Assembly: GCA_964405335.1 (NCBI GenBank)
Contig: CAYONP010000082.1
Coordinates: 1 to 27,957 of the forward strand
DNA: 27,957 nucleotides
From: CAYONP01 sp964405335
GTDB lineage: Bacteria; Armatimonadota; UBA10988
Direction: 5' to 3'
Part shown: positions 24,843 through 27,957 of the stretch, one piece after another
How positions within the stretch are numbered: position 1 is the stretch's first letter
Layout of the letters: the number at the start of each line of letters is the position of its first letter
Made by a program: the position numbers and the translations under genes
The notes under the pieces: model-generated
Databases searched by the model: none
The model's input: only the letters and a program-made list of their open reading frames with translations
Told to the model about the DNA's origin: nothing

Positions 24843-24881
24843 CCGTGGTACAATGGGGGTGTCGCTTCCCGTGTACCACGG
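24843..24881. promoter_or_regulatory. Perfect 10-base inverted repeat around a candidate -10
   Basis: CCGTGGTACA (24843-24852) and TGTACCACGG (24872-24881) pair exactly with a 19-base spacer. The left arm overlaps TACAAT (24849-24854), a good -10 on the plus strand 18 bases from GTGACC. It may be an operator or an attenuator stem upstream of the primase leader. Confidence 0.5.
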
Positions 24882-24915
24882 TTTCGGCGCCCTGGCCCTA
24901 GCGGCCGGGGCGTCG

Positions 24916-25137
24916 TCATTTCGGGGCCGCGTCGCCGGCGGTCTGTAGCAGCCCATCGACCACGCGGTCCAACAATCCACCGGGGCTCAGGGCGCGTTCA
25001 AGTCGGCTCAGCTCATCGACGCGGGCGCCGATGCGCTCGCCGAGCGCCGTCTGCGTCAGGCCGAGCTGGCGCCGTAGCCCACCGCCCGCCAACCGCCGCA
25101 CGTCCAGCGTGGTTGTCACCACCGGAACAGCACTCAT
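24916..25137 (-). CDS. Small Xre-like HTH protein
   Basis: This 73-residue protein starts at the ATG after GGAGG. Residues 17-50 (LRRQLGLTQTALGERIGARVDELSRLERAL) follow the Xre/Cro helix-turn-helix plan (LTQTALGERIG is the scaffold and recognition segment). The rest is short and helical (LLDRVVDGLLQT). It is likely a repressor or activator of the primase operon, whose upstream region holds two palindromes. No effector domain is present. Confidence 0.7.
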   Translation of the reverse strand: MSAVPVVTTTLDVRRLAGGGLRRQLGLTQTALGERIGARVDELSRLERALSPGGLLDRVVDGLLQTAGDAAPK

Positions 25138-25216
25138 GGTTCATTCCTCCGCAACTACCCGCTCTGTCGGAACGGGCGTTCGTGTTGACAAGAGGACGCC
25201 ACGGGGCTTACGCTGT

Positions 25217-25297
25217 CCGGGAGTTTAGCCAAAACCCGGCAAGGGCAAGTCCCTTGACGCCTGCGACAAGCCCGCCTGCCAGCGGGCTTTCGCTTTG
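25217..25297 (+). ncRNA. Candidate three-hairpin small RNA
   Basis: Three stems follow each other: CCGGG/CCCGG (25217-25239), CAAGGG/CCCTTG (25240-25256) and AAGCCCGC/GCGGGCTT (25268-25289), the last followed by TTTCGCTTTG like a weak terminator. A TTGACA at 25186-25191 lies upstream with TACGCT 18 bases on. No protein gene overlaps. This would be a short plus-strand transcript divergent from the HTH gene. Promoter quality is weak and no RNA family is recognised. Confidence 0.35.
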
Positions 25298-25332
25298 TTC
25301 CTATCTCAGGATTTCGCCGATCCTACCCCTCG

Positions 25333-25365
25333 AAACCCCGCTCGTCAAGCTCGACAGCGGGGTTT
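25333..25365 (-). terminator. Terminator hairpin after the zinc-finger protein gene
   Basis: AAACCCCGCT (25333-25342) and AGCGGGGTTT (25356-25365) pair perfectly with a 13-base loop, 13 bases beyond the minus-strand stop. Read on the minus strand it ends in GGGGTTTCG, a short T-run after a GC stem, so intrinsic termination is plausible. The symmetric T-run could also terminate plus-strand transcripts. Confidence 0.65.
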
Positions 25366-25377
25366 TGGTGAAACACA

Positions 25378-26736
25378 TCACGGGGACTCTCGCGTTACAT
25401 TCTCCCTCCTCCGCGGCGCCGTGGAGTTCAACCTGGCGCCGGGGGTTTTTCGGTGCGCTGCGGTGCGGCAGGCGCTGTTGCAGGTCCTCCGCGGGCGCAG
25501 GCCGGTGGTCAAAACCCATCGGTCGCAGTGGGTGCACTTCCGCAGGTGTGCCCACCCCTGCAGGAGGCCCCAGAGTTGCACCACCGGGAGGTCGTTGTAG
25601 TCGAACCAGAAGCCGATGGAGTCGCCCTCCGGCGGAGCGAAGTTCAGGTGCAAATGGTCCTGTTCTGCGGCGTAGCTGAGCAGGTACCGCACGACCGGCC
25701 ACTCGTCGGCCGACGGTTCTCGGATGGTGCGATGCGCTTTGTTGTCTGACCAAGCGCCCTGATTTGCCTCGAAGAGCAGGTCTGCGGCGTGCTCCAAAAG
25801 GCGCCACTTGGTGGCCTGTTCCTCGGCCCAATAGGGCCAGGGCATGGTCATCTCGGGCCGGGTGAGCCAGTCGACGCGAGGTTCGCAGTAGATTCGCCGG
25901 CCGCCGTCTCGGGTCTCGTAGCGCGTCCAATCCCAGACCACGGGCAGACGAGCCGGTTGGCTCGCCACCGTCTTCGACGCTTCGCGCAGAGCGGCGGCAA
26001 TGCGTGCTTCGAGGGTCTCTTCCGACCGGGGAATGAGTTGCCGCCAGTTGGCGCGCGATTGCAGGCACGTGGCGACCCAGGTGGCTTGTTGCGGTGTCGC
26101 CTCTCGCGCGACGTTCAGGACCAGGTTGGTCAGGTTCACGCGCAGGTAGAACTCGTCGCCGTGCTTGCGCAACCAGTGCTTAAGCAGGTATGAAGTGGCT
26201 TCCTCGGCTTCTTCGACGAGCATCGGAGGATCTTCGTTGCCCCAATGCGGCTCGCGCCAGAGCTGCGCGGTGCGGTCCCAGAACAGCGCCATACCGGTGA
26301 ACGCGGCTACCGCTCGATCGGGGTGGGGGGATAGCGGCACCGATTCAGTTCGCCAATACCGAGGCCACGGCCAGAGCGGGGGATCTGTGGCCACGAAGCC
26401 GTAGGCCGGATGAGCGGCCGGCAGGGGCGGTTTCTGTTGTACGGCCGTTTGCCGCCCGGTTGAGGTGACTATCAGCACCTCCCCCCTGGCTGCCCCCACC
26501 AGACACTCGACACCTGAGCTGGCCTCCGCGTACTGAGTGATACCGGGCCAGTAGGCTTCCATTGCCGCCTGATGCTCCAGGGGGCGTAGGGCCTCTCTGC
26601 GGTCTTCGTAGGCCAGATCCATTCGCTCCGCAAGCTCGTGTTGCAAGGCGGCCAAGCCGTCGGCGCCGAGGTTGTCATCGCAGGCGATGCCCCACTCCCG
26701 CAGTTGCCGAACCAGCGAGGCCCGATTCCAGGTCAC
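25378..26736 (-). CDS. CGNR-like zinc-finger protein of unknown function
   Basis: This 452-residue protein starts at a GTG overlapping the previous stop (GTGA). Most of it is unrecognised, rich in Trp and charged residues (WPWPRYWRTESV, WDWTRYETRDGG). The C-terminal KCTHCDRWVLTTGLRPRRTCNSACRTAAHRK has four cysteines (C401, C404, C419, C423; C-x2-C-x14-C-x3-C) as in CGNR-type zinc fingers, a DNA-binding fold. It is the third gene of a coupled trio with the recombinase and ribbon-helix-helix genes and may regulate element expression or integration. Confidence 0.65.
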   Translation of the reverse strand: MTWNRASLVRQLREWGIACDDNLGADGLAALQHELAERMDLAYEDRREALRPLEHQAAMEAYWPGITQYAEASSGVECLVGAARGEVLIVTSTGRQTAVQQKPPLPAAHPAYGFVATDPPLWPWPRYWRTESVPLSPHPDRAVAAFTGMALFWDRTAQLWREPHWGNEDPPMLVEEAEEATSYLLKHWLRKHGDEFYLRVNLTNLVLNVAREATPQQATWVATCLQSRANWRQLIPRSEETLEARIAAALREASKTVASQPARLPVVWDWTRYETRDGGRRIYCEPRVDWLTRPEMTMPWPYWAEEQATKWRLLEHAADLLFEANQGAWSDNKAHRTIREPSADEWPVVRYLLSYAAEQDHLHLNFAPPEGDSIGFWFDYNDLPVVQLWGLLQGWAHLRKCTHCDRWVLTTGLRPRRTCNSACRTAAHRKTPGARLNSTAPRRRENVTRESP

Positions 26737-27098
26737 CCTTCGACTCCCGGCAATCGCCCTTGCGCCCTGGCCTGATACTCCTCCTCTAGTGCAGCCAGCC
26801 CCCGCAGGACGGCGAGACGCAACACGTCGGAGCGAGTGACTCGGCCGACGGTGGCCAGCTCGGGCGCGTCGGCGATCTTCGGCACCAGCGCCTCCAGCCG
26901 TGCGACGTGGGCGTGGGGGAGGCGAAGCGTCAGGTGGGCCAGGTCGCGCGCGGTGGGCATGGTGCCTCCCTCTCCGGCCAGGAACTCGGCCGTCCTCTGC
27001 GAGCGCAACTCCGGATAGCGCGTCACCAGATCACGGGCCTCGGCCTTGGCGCGGGCCAGGGCCAGGTCCTCCACATCGCCGGCGGGGCGGCGCCTCAC
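26733..27098 (-). CDS. Ribbon-helix-helix (CopG/Arc-type) protein
   Basis: I place the start at the GTG at 27098 because it forms a GTGA overlap with the recombinase stop, matching the overlap at this gene's other end; an internal ATG at 26960 with GGGAGG is the alternative. The 121-residue product has an N-terminal helix (ALARAKAEARDLVTRYPEL) and a C-terminal ribbon-helix-helix: LTLRLPHAHVARLEALVPKI, then TRSDVLRLAVLRGLAALEEEY. It likely binds DNA as a dimer and may repress the recombinase promoter or act as a recombination directionality factor. Confidence 0.72.
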   Translation of the reverse strand: MRRRPAGDVEDLALARAKAEARDLVTRYPELRSQRTAEFLAGEGGTMPTARDLAHLTLRLPHAHVARLEALVPKIADAPELATVGRVTRSDVLRLAVLRGLAALEEEYQARAQGRLPGVEG

Positions 27099-27775
27099 GC
27101 GGCCACCTCGGCGGTCAACAGGGCCTTCACCTGCTGCGGGTGCCACGGCCGGCCGCTGCGGGGCAACATGCCGTCAGCGGCCAGCGCCTCACCGATCTTC
27201 CGCAAGCTCAAGCCCTCCGCGTGCCACCGGAGCGCAGCGGCAATCATCGCCTGCTCGGCGGCCTCCGGCACCAAGTGGATTCCATCGGGGGCCAGATGCC
27301 AACCGTACGGGATGTCGCCGACACGCTCCCCCTTAGCCTTCTTGTGCTGCAGCGCCGCCGAAGTGCGCTCGGCAATCTGGTCTCGCTCGAACTCCGCCAA
27401 GACGGCCAACATGCGGAAGACCATCTTGCCGGCGGCCGTGGTGGTGTCGATGCGCTCGGACAGGCTCACCAGGTCGGCGCCCGCCTTGTCGAGCCGTTCG
27501 CTCATACCAATCGCGTCCTTGGTTGACCGGGCCAACCGCGAGAGGCTGTAGACCACGAGGGGGGCCTTCTCGCGGCAGGCGGTGTCCAGGGCGGCCTGCA
27601 AGCCGGGGCGATTGTCGGCGCGGCACCCGGACAAGCCGGCGTCCACGTGAACGGCCACCAGCTCCGCGCCGTTCAAGTCAGCCCACGCCCGGAGCTTGGC
27701 CTCCTGCGTCTCCAGCGAGACGCCCTCGGAGGCTTGGTCTTCGGTCGAAACCCGGCAGTAGCCCACGGCCTTCAT
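27095..27775 (-). CDS. Serine recombinase (resolvase/integrase family)
   Basis: This 226-residue protein starts at the ATG with AGGAA four bases upstream. The resolvase catalytic domain is clear: VGYCRVSTEDQ with nucleophile S10, SLSRLARSTKDA with the active-site arginines, and the dimer helix AAGKMVFRMLAVLAEFERDQIAERT. A short C-terminal part (PYGWHLAPDGIHLVPEAAEQ ... GLSLRKIGEALAADG) resembles the start of the Recombinase domain and a HTH, so it is intermediate between small resolvases and large serine integrases. It lies at the right edge of the element and probably integrates or excises it. Confidence 0.92.
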   Translation of the reverse strand: MKAVGYCRVSTEDQASEGVSLETQEAKLRAWADLNGAELVAVHVDAGLSGCRADNRPGLQAALDTACREKAPLVVYSLSRLARSTKDAIGMSERLDKAGADLVSLSERIDTTTAAGKMVFRMLAVLAEFERDQIAERTSAALQHKKAKGERVGDIPYGWHLAPDGIHLVPEAAEQAMIAAALRWHAEGLSLRKIGEALAADGMLPRSGRPWHPQQVKALLTAEVAA

Positions 27776-27795
27776 TGTGTTCCTCGCGTGCCACT

Positions 27796-27824
27796 ATTAG
27801 AGCACACAGAGAACACGTTGTCAA
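27796..27824 (-). promoter_or_regulatory. Sigma-70-type promoter of the recombinase operon
   Basis: Read on the minus strand, TTGACA (27819-27824) and TCTAAT (27796-27801) are separated by 17 bases. Transcription would start near 27789, about 14 bases before the recombinase ATG, leaving a short leader that holds the AGGAA ribosome site. It is the best promoter in the window. Confidence 0.75.
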
Positions 27825-27875
27825 GGGATGGGGCGGAAAACTGTCAAGCGCCGTGCCCCGTTTGACGGCACGGCG
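27819..27875. promoter_or_regulatory. TGTCAAG repeats and 9-base inverted repeat upstream of the recombinase
   Basis: TGTCAAG occurs at 27819-27825 (over the -35) and 27842-27848, with TTGAC inverted at 27862-27866. CGCCGTGCC (27849-27857) and GGCACGGCG (27867-27875) form a perfect inverted repeat with a nine-base spacer. This could be an operator for the ribbon-helix-helix protein or part of a recombination site. Confidence 0.5.
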
Positions 27876-27957
27876 GGTCGGCGAGGTTTGGCGGGTGCTG
27901 TTTGCGCTGAACCCCTCCATTTGTACACCTAAGGCCCATCGGCTCGTGCGGCGTAGT

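Larger units (their letters stand above)
18536..27775 (-). mobile_element. Putative integrative mobile element with serine recombinase and primase-helicase
   Basis: All genes from 18536 to 27775 lie on the minus strand and form a mobile-element set: serine recombinase at the right edge, ribbon-helix-helix and HTH regulators, an AEP-like primase fused to a D5-type helicase, a DUF3800 protein and short accessory proteins. Capsid, tail, relaxase and conjugation genes are absent, so it resembles an integrative and mobilisable element or satellite rather than a phage. The limits given are those of the genes; attachment sites were not identified. Its content contrasts with the signalling genes to the left. 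Confidence 0.65.

Noticed and set aside
1..27957. CRISPR array, rRNA or tRNA genes
   Set aside because: No regularly spaced repeats of CRISPR size and no tRNA/rRNA signatures were seen on either strand.

Overview
The window is GC-rich bacterial DNA that encodes canonical class-III pseudopilins, a lipoprotein with a clear lipobox, an ECF sigma factor and many AAA/STAND-type signalling ATPases. The pseudopilin N-termini (the ILFPxF...AR.KA... pattern plus a C-terminal H-x9-DG motif) and the copper-amine-oxidase-N-like protein are of the kind common in Armatimonadota and Planctomycetes, with Chloroflexota also possible. I would not assign a phylum from this sequence alone.

Layout. (1) 183-1528, minus: a mobile-element scar in which a Tn3-family transposase fragment is fused at a shared LLAD motif to a 5'-truncated, frameshifted IS630-family transposase. 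(2) 1668-7611, minus: a compact operon of a degenerate AAA-like protein, an ECF sigma factor, a double zinc-finger anti-sigma-like protein and a 1245-residue protein joining a Lon-type (S16) protease domain, a NACHT-like NTPase and HEAT-like repeats. (3) 7744-18361, plus: a divergent gene train of a TIR-like/AAA protein, an AAA/transmembrane/WD40 protein, two pseudopilins coupled to it by ATGA overlaps, a 344-base leader with mutually exclusive stems, a lipoprotein, a copper-amine-oxidase-N-like protein, and a class III cyclase/TIR/AAA protein. (4) 18536-27775, all genes minus: a likely integrative mobile element with a serine recombinase and its promoter at the right edge, a ribbon-helix-helix protein, a zinc-finger protein, a small HTH regulator, a primase-helicase, a DUF3800 protein and accessory genes.

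Main idea. Region 2 looks like a protease-controlled sigma-factor switch. The protease domain aligns with E. coli Lon without gaps from the catalytic Ser to the catalytic Lys (both 43 residues apart). It lies one base downstream of the anti-sigma-like gene, which itself follows the sigma gene. This recalls the CRISPR-linked CalpL/CalpT/CalpS cascade (Lon protease, anti-sigma, ECF sigma), but here the sensor would be a NACHT/HEAT module and no CRISPR locus is visible. The neighbouring AAA/TIR/cyclase/WD40 proteins share a related ATPase core, so 1668-18361 may be one signalling or defence island in which the ATPase module has been duplicated and fitted with different outputs. The architecture is read from the sequence; the function is inference.
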